Shown here piece by piece: positions 25,640 to 33,270 of a stretch of DNA of 64,000 nt; within the stretch, counting starts at the first letter, position 1, and each line of letters begins with the position of its first letter. The stretch lies in NCBI GenBank assembly GCA_945877315.1, contig CAMCRP010000002.1, positions 46,160-110,159 of the forward strand. The letters are read 5' to 3'. The translations under genes and the position numbers were made by a program. The stretch is from an uncultured Ruminococcus sp. (GTDB lineage: Bacteria > Bacillota > Clostridia > Oscillospirales > Ruminococcaceae). Below the pieces are notes generated by a model. The model did no database searches, was not told the origin of the DNA, and worked only from the letters and a program-made list of their open reading frames with translations.

Positions 25640-26080
25640 TTAAAAATAGTGTTTTTTAAGATACCATTCCGTATAGCTGTAAATGTTGGTGTCGGTATCC
25701 TTTACTGCTTCATTTGCCAAATCACGCCTCTGCGAACGGTTATCATTATAATATGCTATCATTTCCGCAATTTTTTGACCGGAAATGAATAAGGGCAGCG
25801 GGCTGAAAATATTAGAATATTTGCCCGCAGATTCCGTACAGCTTACCGAAAAGCAGCCCAAGGGAGTAAGCAGAGCATAGGAATATTCATCGTAATGGCT
25901 GTCCATTCTTGTTATTGCCGATGACATAAAACGAGTTACTGTAAGACAGACCTTCTTTTCTTCATCATATACAGCCGTAAGCAGATTTAAGTTCTGATAG
26001 GAGAAATAATCTCTCTCCGCAGGCTTTACCATATTGATTATGGCTTTGCGCTGTTTGTCGTTTAGCAGAATAATTTTCAT
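25640..26080 (-). CDS. Uncharacterised 146-residue protein
   Basis: A soluble protein starting MKIILLNDKQRKAIINMVKP, with a central beta-rich part (LLTPLGCFSVSC, SPLPLFISG) and a basic helical end. No signal peptide, membrane helix or known motif is seen. It lies 21 bases upstream of the GNAT gene on the same strand and may be co-transcribed with it. Codon use is normal for the window, so it is probably a real gene. Confidence 0.65.
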   Translation of the reverse strand: MKIILLNDKQRKAIINMVKPAERDYFSYQNLNLLTAVYDEEKKVCLTVTRFMSSAITRMDSHYDEYSYALLTPLGCFSVSCTESAGKYSNIFSPLPLFISGQKIAEMIAYYNDNRSQRRDLANEAVKDTDTNIYSYTEWYLKKHYF

Positions 26081-26114
26081 AGTATTCCCTCATTGTATTT
26101 TATATGCTGACATT

Positions 26115-26810
26115 TCATATATTTTCAACTAGCCATTTATCAGCAATTTCAAGCTCTTCTGCTGACATAAAGGGGTGCTCACTCTGTTCGGAAACGGTCA
26201 GCCTTGCTCCGAATTTTTCCGCAAAATTTCGGATAGCTTCAATGGGCTGCAAATTATCCCTTCCGCCGTACAGAATAGCAGTGGGGAGATCCCATCGGGT
26301 AATGGGGTGGGATAGAATATACCTGTAATAATCCCACCTGAGAGTGTCTATGTCGGTGGATATCTCACCCTTTTCCTCCAGCTGCTTTTCGGTAACATTT
26401 GACCACATCATCATATGCCTTACCAGCCATTCCATATCCAAAATGGGTGACTGAAACAGGCACCTTTCAAAGAGTCTGTCCCCATAGGCGTTAAGGGAAA
26501 AATATGCTCCCAGACTGCATGCAAAAAGCGCACAATTGTCCCAATTTGCAAAGGCATAGTCAGCGATTGCGTTCAGGTCGTGTATGCCGTTCCACACATC
26601 GCATCGGTGGACGGTATCTGTTCGCTCGCCGTGTTCGGGGAGGTCAAAGCTGAGCGTCTGCCAGCCCTTTTCTTCCGCTATTTCCGCAAAACGTTCGGCG
26701 TACTCCTTGCGGCTCATTTTCCCATGGACGTGTATGTATATTTTCCGTGACGGCTTTCCCCACACAATTGCGGGGATACCGTCAATAATAAGCTTTTTTC
26801 TTTCTGTCAT
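26115..26810 (-). CDS. Alpha/beta hydrolase
   Basis: A 231-residue single-domain hydrolase. IYIHVHGKMSRKEYAERF is the oxyanion region, LSFDLPEHGER follows strand 4, the nucleophile elbow is ACSLGAY with Ser preceded by Cys instead of Gly, ILYGGRDNLQP carries the acid and SEHPF the catalytic His. The substrate is unknown; small esterases and peptidase-like hydrolases have this outline. Its start lies four bases from the end of the cation-efflux gene, so the two form an operon. Confidence 0.88.
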   Translation of the reverse strand: MTERKKLIIDGIPAIVWGKPSRKIYIHVHGKMSRKEYAERFAEIAEEKGWQTLSFDLPEHGERTDTVHRCDVWNGIHDLNAIADYAFANWDNCALFACSLGAYFSLNAYGDRLFERCLFQSPILDMEWLVRHMMMWSNVTEKQLEEKGEISTDIDTLRWDYYRYILSHPITRWDLPTAILYGGRDNLQPIEAIRNFAEKFGARLTVSEQSEHPFMSAEELEIADKWLVENI

Positions 26811-26814
26811 AGTA

Positions 26815-27741
26815 TTATTCCTCTGCGGCTGTGGGATTTACGTGTACCATTATATGCTTTACCTTCGGGAAATTCTTTTCAATGTCATCATGTACAGCTT
26901 CTGCGATATTGTGTGCTTCACGGAGAGTATATGAACCGTCCGCCAGAATTTCAAGGTCAACATAGATCTTATTTCCGAAAATACGTGTTTGCAGCAGGTC
27001 TATTCCACGGACATTTTCATTTTCCATAACGCAGTCATATATCTGCTTTTGAGTTTCCTCGTCGCAGGAATGATCTATCATTTTGTCCATAGCGTCCTTG
27101 AAAATGTCAAACGCCGCCTTTACAATAAACAGGAAGATCACCAGGCTTGCAACAGAATCCATTATGGGGAAACCGAGCCTTGCGCCCTCGATACCTATAA
27201 GCGCACCTATTGAGGAGAGTGCGTCAGAGCGGTGGTGCCATGCGTCTGCCATCAATGCGCCCGAATCTATCTTCTTTGCGTAGTGCCTTGTGTACCGGTA
27301 CATGGCTTCCTTGCTGATTATTGACACTATTGCCGCTATAAGTGCCAATATTCCGGGGACCTGCAGCTCACTGTAATTGCCGTTAAGAATGTTCTGTAAA
27401 GCGTCCGCACCTATGCCAAGACCTGTAATGAAAAGGACGACCGCAAGTATTATGGCAGCCACACATTCCATTCGCTCATGCCCGTATGGGTGCTCCTTGT
27501 CAGGCTCCTTTGACGCCAGCTTGATGCCGATGATCACCACAAAGGTACTGAACACATCGGACGCAGAATGAACAGCGTCGCTTATCATTGCCCACGAATG
27601 GGCGATTATTCCCGCAAGCAGCTTGACAACGGACAGCACCACATTTCCCACAATTGTGACAAACGATACCTTGTTTGCCGTTGACTGGAATTCTGCCTCG
27701 GTAACTGTCGCTTTTCTGGTTGTTTCTTCGATTTTTTTCAT
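26815..27741 (-). CDS. Cation diffusion facilitator (metal efflux)
   Basis: A 308-residue CDF transporter with six membrane segments and a C-terminal metal-sensing domain. The transport site is formed by SDAVHSASD in helix 2 and DAWHHRSD in helix 5. The C-terminal domain begins near DKMIDHSCDEET and ends HIMVHVNP. AGGAGG sits ten bases before ATG 27741, favoured over an ATG 30 bases upstream. The gene lies behind a structured leader with a terminator that looks like a NiCo riboswitch, so export of Co or Ni is the best guess; Zn, Fe or Mn cannot be excluded. Confidence 0.93.
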   Translation of the reverse strand: MKKIEETTRKATVTEAEFQSTANKVSFVTIVGNVVLSVVKLLAGIIAHSWAMISDAVHSASDVFSTFVVIIGIKLASKEPDKEHPYGHERMECVAAIILAVVLFITGLGIGADALQNILNGNYSELQVPGILALIAAIVSIISKEAMYRYTRHYAKKIDSGALMADAWHHRSDALSSIGALIGIEGARLGFPIMDSVASLVIFLFIVKAAFDIFKDAMDKMIDHSCDEETQKQIYDCVMENENVRGIDLLQTRIFGNKIYVDLEILADGSYTLREAHNIAEAVHDDIEKNFPKVKHIMVHVNPTAAEE

Positions 27742-27841
27742 GTCGGTAAACCTCCTGATAATAACTGTCACAATTCAATGAGCGGTTAGTATAACTCCAT
27801 GTCACCAATATGTGGGGGTTTCCGAAAAAAGGTATAAAAAA

Positions 27842-27978
27842 ACACCCACGAATCAGTAATAGCAACTACTGTCCCGTGGATGAAATATCCCACTGTCACC
27901 TTTGTGACCCGACTCCATGACGGCATTGTCACGGTCTGCTCAGTTTGTACTGTAGATCAATATGCAGTGCAAAGAGTT
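27842..27978 (-). ncRNA. Structured leader, candidate NiCo (czcD-type) riboswitch
   Basis: On the minus strand, transcription from a consensus promoter gives a leader with three successive hairpins: CCGUGAC/GUCAUGG, GUCAC/GUGAC and GUGG/CCAC. AACU and AGUU outer strands can close them into a four-way junction. Purine-rich joints (GAGCAG, GGAGUCGG, GGGACAG) sit between the helices. The 3' strand can instead form a terminator hairpin CCACG...CGTGG (27879-27846) with inner CAGTA/TACTG pairing and a T-run. A four-way junction competing with a terminator ahead of a CDF gene is the NiCo layout. I could not align it to the family consensus. Confidence 0.6.
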
Positions 27979-27984
27979 TCTTGC

Positions 27985-28013
27985 ATTATATCATATGTTT
28001 CGGGGCTTGTCAA
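27985..28013 (-). promoter_or_regulatory. Promoter of the cation-efflux operon
   Basis: Minus strand TTGACA (28013-28008) and TATAAT (27990-27985), spacing 17: a full consensus promoter. Strong constitutive initiation fits control by a downstream riboswitch. Confidence 0.88.
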
Positions 28014-28116
28014 GGTCAGCAAAAATTTTTTAGAGAAAAATCAGGTTAATTTTCCGAGAATAAAATATTTATAAATTGTATCGTATCGCAAATCGGCATA
28101 CCCGCCGCAGCCATTG

Positions 28117-29115
28117 TCAGTCGGAGCCTTCCGCAGCGTCGGCGGCTTCCTTTAACATTCTTTTGTATTCGTCTATGAGATGAGCAGGTCCGATTATCCT
28201 TGCTTTTGTGCCGAACTTGAATATCCACCCGAAGAAGGGCTGCGGCTGCTCCGTCTTTACCTTAACGACGGTTTCAAACTGATCGTCGCCGTGGGGATAA
28301 ATGGGCACCTTCTTGCCAAATCGGTCAATAACTGCGTTGATAAGGTCATTGTCAAACCTCAGGCGGACGTCCTCCGAATCGCCACTGAACATTGAAAAGG
28401 TGGAATTCAGGTGTTCGGAAAGGGAAAAATCCTTGGGCTTCTTTTCTGCAGGTTCGTTAAGGATATGTATATCCGTCATGCGGTCAACACGGAAATTTGT
28501 TATCTTGCCGTATTTTTCGTAATACCCCACAGCGTAGTATTTTTCCTCGTTCCAGCAAAGGGCATAGGGCGAGCAGATGCGGACGCCTTCACGGAAATTC
28601 ATTCTTTTGCGCAGGTCATAGTCAAACATCATAAAGGAGATTTTCTTCTTTTCTGCGATCGCCTTGTGAATGGTGTCCACGTTATAGTAGATCTTTTCGT
28701 TCATGGATTTGGGACGGTTTGCGATGTAGACCTCCCTTTGAAGCTGCCTGCCCTCAAAGCTGCTGGTCAGACAGCTTATCTTTTTCAGAAGCTCCGCAGA
28801 TTTCTTTTCCGTAAGAAATTTCGCCGAAGATACGGCATTGGCAAGAAGGTTCAGCTCTGCCAGCTGAAAATCACGTCCCACAAGGCGGTAGCCGGAGTTG
28901 CTGCCCCGTCCCGAAAGTATTTCAACGCCCGCTTCACGGAGAACGTTTACGTCCTCATAGATGGTCTTTCTGCTTGTGGAAACGCCGTATGCTTCAAGCC
29001 TTTCGGCAATGTCCGCCGAAGTCATGGCGTGCTCCTCGTCGGTACCTTCAAATAAAATTTTGTAGAGATATAAAAGTGTCAGCTTCTGATTTCCCGATCT
29101 TGTTCCGTCGGTCAA
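28117..29115 (-). CDS. WYL-domain transcriptional regulator
   Basis: A 332-residue regulator: N-terminal helix-turn-helix (KLTLLYLYKILFEGTDEEHAM...VSTSRKTIYEDVNVLREAG), a central WYL domain (SFMMFDYD, SPYALCWNEEKYYAVGYYE, FRVDRMTDI) and a C-terminal WCX segment. WYL proteins sense nucleotides or other ligands and act as repressors or activators. I start at TTG 29115, which follows GGGAGGGG at good spacing; upstream codons in the same frame look non-coding. It has its own strong promoter with a candidate operator in the leader. Confidence 0.88.
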   Translation of the reverse strand: MTDGTRSGNQKLTLLYLYKILFEGTDEEHAMTSADIAERLEAYGVSTSRKTIYEDVNVLREAGVEILSGRGSNSGYRLVGRDFQLAELNLLANAVSSAKFLTEKKSAELLKKISCLTSSFEGRQLQREVYIANRPKSMNEKIYYNVDTIHKAIAEKKKISFMMFDYDLRKRMNFREGVRICSPYALCWNEEKYYAVGYYEKYGKITNFRVDRMTDIHILNEPAEKKPKDFSLSEHLNSTFSMFSGDSEDVRLRFDNDLINAVIDRFGKKVPIYPHGDDQFETVVKVKTEQPQPFFGWIFKFGTKARIIGPAHLIDEYKRMLKEAADAAEGSD

Positions 29116-29227
29116 TACGATCCCCTCCCGAATATTATGCTTGAAAAAATGCCGATAAATGGTAAATGTATTACTTGCTAATAGATAATAGGCTGTCTGT
29201 TCGCTTGATATTTTCATTATACCACTT

Positions 29228-29325
29228 CCAATGTCCCAAAGTACGGACAATGGAGAAAAATTTTTATTTTTTCCGAAAAAAGGGGGTTCTTCACCTATTA
29301 TACAGCCGAATTGTCGTATTGTCAA
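29228..29325 (-). promoter_or_regulatory. WYL gene promoter with leader inverted repeat
   Basis: Minus strand TTGACA (29325-29320) and TATAAT (29302-29297), spacing 17. In the leader of about 170 bases, TGTCC (29232-29236) and GGACA (29245-29249) form an inverted repeat that extends outward with one mismatch (CCAA/ATGG). It could be an autoregulatory operator. Confidence 0.7.
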
Positions 29326-29354
29326 CCAAATTAACAAATTTCCATAAAAAGATT

Positions 29355-29385
29355 CCGCCCTCACTGCGGTTTGCAGCAAGGGCGG
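29355..29385 (-). terminator. Terminator of the binding-protein gene
   Basis: CCGCCCT and AGGGCGG pair, and on the minus strand the stem is followed by a TTTTT tract. It lies 48 bases past the stop of the sugar-binding lipoprotein gene. Confidence 0.75.
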
Positions 29386-29432
29386 GATCTCAATGATTCA
29401 GGAGTATTTCAAAAAAATTGAATAATTCTTGG

Positions 29433-30851
29433 TTATGACATGGCTTCGATCTTTTTGTTCAGCTCGTCGATGGCGGACTGAACTGCTCCGCTGATCTCTT
29501 CTCTTGTGGTTGCCCAGTCCTTACCGTTGAAGGAAGCCTGCTTGATGCTGTCGTCAACGATGTTTGCGTAATCCCTGGGGATACCCATGTGCAGGCTGAC
29601 AACAGGGTTAGCATCGGTAAGCTCTCTTACCTTGTACCACATCTCGAACATTTCATCTGTCCAGCCGTAATCCTCACGGTACTGCTTTTCGGTAATAGCG
29701 AGTGAGCTTTCGTCCTTTTCGGCAATAAGCTTGCACTTAATGAATGCTGCTGCGCCTTCGGGATTGGGTGCACCCTTGCAGAGAGCGTATGCGTCCATAT
29801 TTGCGGGGAGATAGTACTTGTCCGCCTCGGGGTCCTTGGGCATGGGAACGAACATTATTTCATCGGGCTTACCGAACTTGGAGAGGTCTGCCTCCCAAAG
29901 TGCCCATGTTGCGCAGGGCCAGAAAAGCGTCTTGCCTTCGCTGATACGAGAGGGCTGCTCTGTCCAATCAAATTCGGGCTTAGGAAGGGGAAGGTCGTTC
30001 TTTTTCAGGTCATACATGAAATTCTCGGCACGTTCAACGGCTTCACTTGTGAGGTTGCTCTTAACAAGACCGTTTTCCATGCTTATGGGAGCTGTGCCTG
30101 TTGTAAGTACAAACTGAGTTTCAAAATACCAGCTGTCGTAGGCGAACTTGTCGTCCTCTCTGCTGCAGTAGTCAAAGCACATCTGCTTGAAGGTGTCCCA
30201 TGTCCAATTGCCTGCTTCAAACAGCTCCTTGGGGTCGTCCAGACCATTTTCCTCAATGGTGCGCTTGTTGTAGATCATCAGGCACTTGGAGTCGGTGGCA
30301 ACGGGTGCAACGTAGTGCTTGCCGCCCATAACGTGGAAATCAGCCAGCTTCTTTGTACCCTCTGTCCAGAGGTCACTGTCGAAATCCAGATAATCATCAA
30401 AGGGCTGGAACATTCCCTCAACTGCACCGATGGGGAAGGTATCAAATTCCTGAGCGGGGAACAGGTCGGGCGCAGTACCTGCCAGAACCAGGTTAGCAAG
30501 GTCGGTGTAGCGGTTCTCCCATGTGGTGGGGATCCACTCAACACTTCCGCCGTATTTGGACTCGAACAGCTCCAGAGCGAACAGCTTGGGCTTGCCGTTG
30601 TCGGGGTTTATGTCGTAGGTAGCAAGCCACTTGATATTGCCGACGTTTTGGTTCTCGTCCTCGCCAATGTCAACCTCCTCAACAGCAGCCTTATCTTCCT
30701 CGTCAAGCTCCTTGGGAGCGGTGGTTGTGGTTGTTTCGGCAGTGGTGGCTGTGGTTGTGTCCTGAGAGCCGCCGTTTGAACCGCAGGCGGTCAGTGAGCC
30801 AACAAGTGCTATCGCCGAAACGAGGGCTAAAGTTCTTTTTGCGTTTTTCAT
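29433..30851 (-). CDS. Extracellular sugar-binding lipoprotein (ABC transporter family 1)
   Basis: A 472-residue solute-binding protein: signal with lipobox SLTAC, a Thr/Glu-rich linker (about residues 28-55), then a bilobal fold (NIKWLATYDINPD, APDLFPAQEFDTFPIGAVEG, FDDYLDFDSDLW, MIYNKRTIEENGLDDPKELFEAGNWTWDTF). This is the class that binds oligosaccharides for ABC import. No permease or ATPase gene is next to it, so it must work with components encoded elsewhere or with a shared MsmK-type ATPase. The neighbouring divergent AraC gene and an intergenic palindrome suggest substrate-dependent control. Confidence 0.9.
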   Translation of the reverse strand: MKNAKRTLALVSAIALVGSLTACGSNGGSQDTTTATTAETTTTTAPKELDEEDKAAVEEVDIGEDENQNVGNIKWLATYDINPDNGKPKLFALELFESKYGGSVEWIPTTWENRYTDLANLVLAGTAPDLFPAQEFDTFPIGAVEGMFQPFDDYLDFDSDLWTEGTKKLADFHVMGGKHYVAPVATDSKCLMIYNKRTIEENGLDDPKELFEAGNWTWDTFKQMCFDYCSREDDKFAYDSWYFETQFVLTTGTAPISMENGLVKSNLTSEAVERAENFMYDLKKNDLPLPKPEFDWTEQPSRISEGKTLFWPCATWALWEADLSKFGKPDEIMFVPMPKDPEADKYYLPANMDAYALCKGAPNPEGAAAFIKCKLIAEKDESSLAITEKQYREDYGWTDEMFEMWYKVRELTDANPVVSLHMGIPRDYANIVDDSIKQASFNGKDWATTREEISGAVQSAIDELNKKIEAMS

Positions 30852-30914
30852 AATAATTCTCCTTCATCAAAGTTGTTATAGGTTTGCGTTACCGTTTTCG
30901 TTGCATTTAATATA

Positions 30915-30928
30915 CCACGTAAACGTGG
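30915..30928. promoter_or_regulatory. Palindromic operator candidate between binding-protein and AraC genes
   Basis: CCACGT-AA-ACGTGG is a strong dyad about 65 bases upstream of the binding-protein start. It overlaps the likely minus-strand promoter, so a repressor or activator site is probable. LacI-type or AraC-type binding cannot be distinguished. Confidence 0.5.
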
Positions 30929-30968
30929 AGAATAATATCATAATTTTGACTTTCGTTTAATATATTTG

Positions 30969-30997
30969 TTGCATTTTCATCCCGAATGTGATATAAT
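30969..30997 (+). promoter_or_regulatory. Promoter of the AraC-type gene
   Basis: TTGCAT (30969-30974) and TATAAT (30992-30997), spacing 17, about 38 bases before the start codon. Confidence 0.75.
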
Positions 30998-31035
30998 TTT
31001 CTTGAAAACCTTTACAGCAGAAAGGACGATGAAAA

Positions 31036-31773
31036 ATGTCCCAATCGGAAAAAGAGCTTACCTATAAAGCGTTTATGAACCGTGAATACTCCTTTGCCCA
31101 TTCACCCTTTGAAAAGGAGTTTGAATTCTACGACTGTGTGAAAAACGGCGATACTGAGGGAGTAAAGCGGGTAATGACACCTCTCGGCAGCAGCGGGACG
31201 GGCATTTTATCCGAGGATCCCGTGCGAAATCTGAAATACCATTTTATTGTCACTGTCGCACTTATAACACGATTTTGCGTTGAGGGCGGGCTGGAAATGG
31301 AAGCTGCATACACACTCAGCGACCTGTACATAATGAAGGCGGACAAGTGCACAAGGGCGGAGGAGATACATGAGCTCCATTCAGAAGCGGTGCTGGAATT
31401 TACCCGACAGATGAAGAAGGTTTCCCGAGGATTTTTGTATTCAAAGCCCGTTATTATGACTATGGACTATGTTTACGACCATCTCCATTCAAAGATCTCC
31501 GAGGAGGATATTGCGGAGCATGTTTCCCTGAGTACGTCCTATCTTTCTAGGCTGTTTAAAAAGGAGGTCGGCGTTACTATCAGCACATATATTTCCGTAA
31601 AGCGTGTGGAAACGGCGCAGAATATGCTGAAATATTCCGATTTTCCGTCGCTGGATATTGCAAATTATCTGGCGTTTACCTCACACAGTCATTTTATAAG
31701 TGTGTTCAAAAAGTACACGGGAATGACGCCCAATGAATTCCGCAAAAAGTATTATCGTTCCAACTGGGGATAA
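31036..31773 (+). CDS. AraC-family transcriptional regulator
   Basis: A 245-residue regulator. The N-terminal 130 residues hold a helical sensor of the type seen in gut Firmicutes (NLKYHFIVTVALITRFCVEGG). The C-terminal 100 residues have both AraC helix-turn-helix units (ISEEDIAEHVSLSTSYLSRLFKKEVG and LDIANYLAFTSHSHFISVFKKYTG, ending TPNEFRKKY). It is divergent from a sugar-binding lipoprotein gene and just upstream of a GH16 gene, so it probably controls beta-glucan use. AAAGGACGATG precedes the start. Confidence 0.92.
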   Translation: MSQSEKELTYKAFMNREYSFAHSPFEKEFEFYDCVKNGDTEGVKRVMTPLGSSGTGILSEDPVRNLKYHFIVTVALITRFCVEGGLEMEAAYTLSDLYIMKADKCTRAEEIHELHSEAVLEFTRQMKKVSRGFLYSKPVIMTMDYVYDHLHSKISEEDIAEHVSLSTSYLSRLFKKEVGVTISTYISVKRVETAQNMLKYSDFPSLDIANYLAFTSHSHFISVFKKYTGMTPNEFRKKYYRSNWG

Positions 31774-31863
31774 ATTATTGATATTTACAACAAAAAAGTG
31801 ATATATTTTCCGCAAATAAAAATGTATAATACAGAAAAAACAATGAAAAGGGAGTATTCTGTT

Positions 31864-32649
31864 ATGAAAAAAAGTGTTATTGCAAAGCCGATTACCGTTT
31901 TGCTTGCCTGTGCGATGCTGTTTTCTTCCTGCGGCAATTCAAATGGGGACACAAATCCCGCTGAAACATCTGCTGTTACCGAAGCTGCCGAGGCTGCTGC
32001 GGACATCTCCTTTGTAGACCTTTCAAAGGGTGCGTCCGAGCTTTTCGAGCCTGCCGACGGGTGGTGCAACGGAAGTATGTTCAATGTCACATGGCGGAAG
32101 GACAACTGCACCTTCAACGACGGCAAAATGCAGCTTATTATCGACAGGGACAAAACCCCCGTCGCTGTTCCCTACTCGGGCGGTGAGTACCGTTCAAAGG
32201 AATTTTACGGTTACGGACGCTATGAGGTCAGAATGAAGGCTATCAAGAATGACGGCGTTGTGTCCTCGTTCTTTACATATACGGGTCCCTCCGACGGAAA
32301 TCCGTGGGACGAAATAGACATTGAGATACTGGGCAAGGATACCACTAAGGTGCAGTTCAACTATTTCACAAACGGCGTCGGGGGACACGAATATATGTAT
32401 GACTTAGGCTTTGACGCTTCGGAGGATTTCCACACCTACGCCTTTGAGTGGCATAAGGACAAAATAGTGTGGTTCGTGGACGGAGCAGAGGTCTACACCG
32501 CCGACAAAAATATCCCTGTGACACCGAGCAAAATTATGATGAACGCATGGTGCGGCACCGGCGTTGACAGCTGGCTGAACGCCTTTGACGACAGCAAGCT
32601 GCCTCTTACCGCCGAATATGAAAGTATTTCCTTTGTACCTTTCGAATAA
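31864..32649 (+). CDS. GH16 beta-glucanase (lichenase-like) lipoprotein
   Basis: A 261-residue surface enzyme. The signal ends in lipobox FSSC, a short Ala/Glu/Thr linker follows, and the rest is a GH16 jelly roll. The catalytic motif DEIDIEILG places the nucleophile at Glu150, helper Asp152 and acid/base Glu154. Flanking blocks are YGRYEVRMKAIKNDGVVSSFFTYTGP and FEWHKDKIVWFVDG. It probably hydrolyses beta-1,3-1,4-glucan. ATG 31864 follows GGGAG; an upstream ATG in frame would ruin the signal peptide. Confidence 0.92.
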   Translation: MKKSVIAKPITVLLACAMLFSSCGNSNGDTNPAETSAVTEAAEAAADISFVDLSKGASELFEPADGWCNGSMFNVTWRKDNCTFNDGKMQLIIDRDKTPVAVPYSGGEYRSKEFYGYGRYEVRMKAIKNDGVVSSFFTYTGPSDGNPWDEIDIEILGKDTTKVQFNYFTNGVGGHEYMYDLGFDASEDFHTYAFEWHKDKIVWFVDGAEVYTADKNIPVTPSKIMMNAWCGTGVDSWLNAFDDSKLPLTAEYESISFVPFE

Positions 32650-32772
32650 AAATTATCTTCTATGTCACGAAAAATATCAATTTATGTGCTATAATACGAT
32701 AAACGAAGCATGGGATAGGCTCCGTAAAAAACGGTTATAATAAATACATAAATGATAAAGGAGGACACGAAA

Positions 32773-33081
32773 ATGTCTGCTGTAAAAATCGATTTGAACA
32801 ATTTCAAAAGCGAAGTTATGGAATGTGACAAGCCTGTTATTCTGGATTTCTGGGCACCATGGTGCGGCCCCTGCCGTATGGTGGGACCCATTATGGACGA
32901 GATCGCCGACGAAAATCCCGATATTAAGGTGGGAAAGATAAATGTTGACGAGGAGCAGCTGCTTGCGGAGAAATTCGGCGTAATGAGCATTCCGAGCCTT
33001 TTTGTCATCAAAGGCGGTAAGGTCGTTGAACAGTCCGTTGGCGCAAAGCCGAAATCACAGATACTTGCTATGTTAAAATAA
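32773..33081 (+). CDS. trxA: Thioredoxin
   Basis: A 102-residue thioredoxin with the active site WAPWCGPCR, Cys31 and Cys34, the buried Asp-Phe-Trp strand before it and the cis-proline loop SIPSLFVI. It reduces cytoplasmic disulfides. AAAGGAGG lies before ATG 32773; a TGCTATAAT extended -10 lies at 32690. No thioredoxin reductase is encoded nearby. Confidence 0.95.
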   Translation: MSAVKIDLNNFKSEVMECDKPVILDFWAPWCGPCRMVGPIMDEIADENPDIKVGKINVDEEQLLAEKFGVMSIPSLFVIKGGKVVEQSVGAKPKSQILAMLK

Positions 33082-33086
33082 TTTTC

Positions 33087-33115
33087 GGAGCTGCTTTCGC
33101 GGCTCCTTTTTCTTT
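33087..33115 (+). terminator. Terminator of the thioredoxin gene
   Basis: GGAGC...GCTCC with an inner GC/GC pair, then a T-rich tract. It follows the stop codon by five bases. Confidence 0.85.
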
Positions 33116-33140
33116 TTGCCCGAGTGATTTATATAGATAG

Positions 33141-33169
33141 GTGCTCCCTCGCCTTTGACGGGGGAGCAC
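33141..33169. repeat. Hairpin GTGCTCCC/GGGAGCAC
   Basis: An eight-base-pair perfect stem in the 190-base gap between thioredoxin and GH59 genes. There is no T-tract on the plus strand. It may assist termination of the convergent GH59 transcript or be part of a repeat element. Confidence 0.5.
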
Positions 33170-33187
33170 ATATAGTAAACGACATAT

Positions 33188-33268
33188 ATACATAACTTCA
33201 ATTACACTCAAAGTAAGATCATTTTTGTCGTTTGCTATATTTATCGGTATTTTCTTAGTATTGGTATA
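33188..33268. repeat. Partial repeat elements (families also at 11.7 and 52.4 kb)
   Basis: The stretch 33192-33219 (ATAACTTCAATTACACTCAA onwards) matches 11766-11793 in 25 of 28 positions by my count. Positions 33242-33262 (ATCGGTATTTTCTTAGTA) resemble the inner part of the element at 52375. The fragment lies in the gap before the GH59 stop. Confidence 0.5.
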
Positions 33269-33270
33269 TT

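Noticed and set aside
27842..27950. T-box or yybP-ykoY riboswitch before the CDF gene
   Set aside because: No T-box antiterminator motif (TGGxACCGCG) and no yybP-ykoY core were seen; the four-way junction layout fits NiCo better.
28200..29055. Plus-strand open frames inside the WYL gene
   Set aside because: They lack ribosome sites and recognisable domains, and mirror the minus-strand gene, which has full WYL and HTH motifs.
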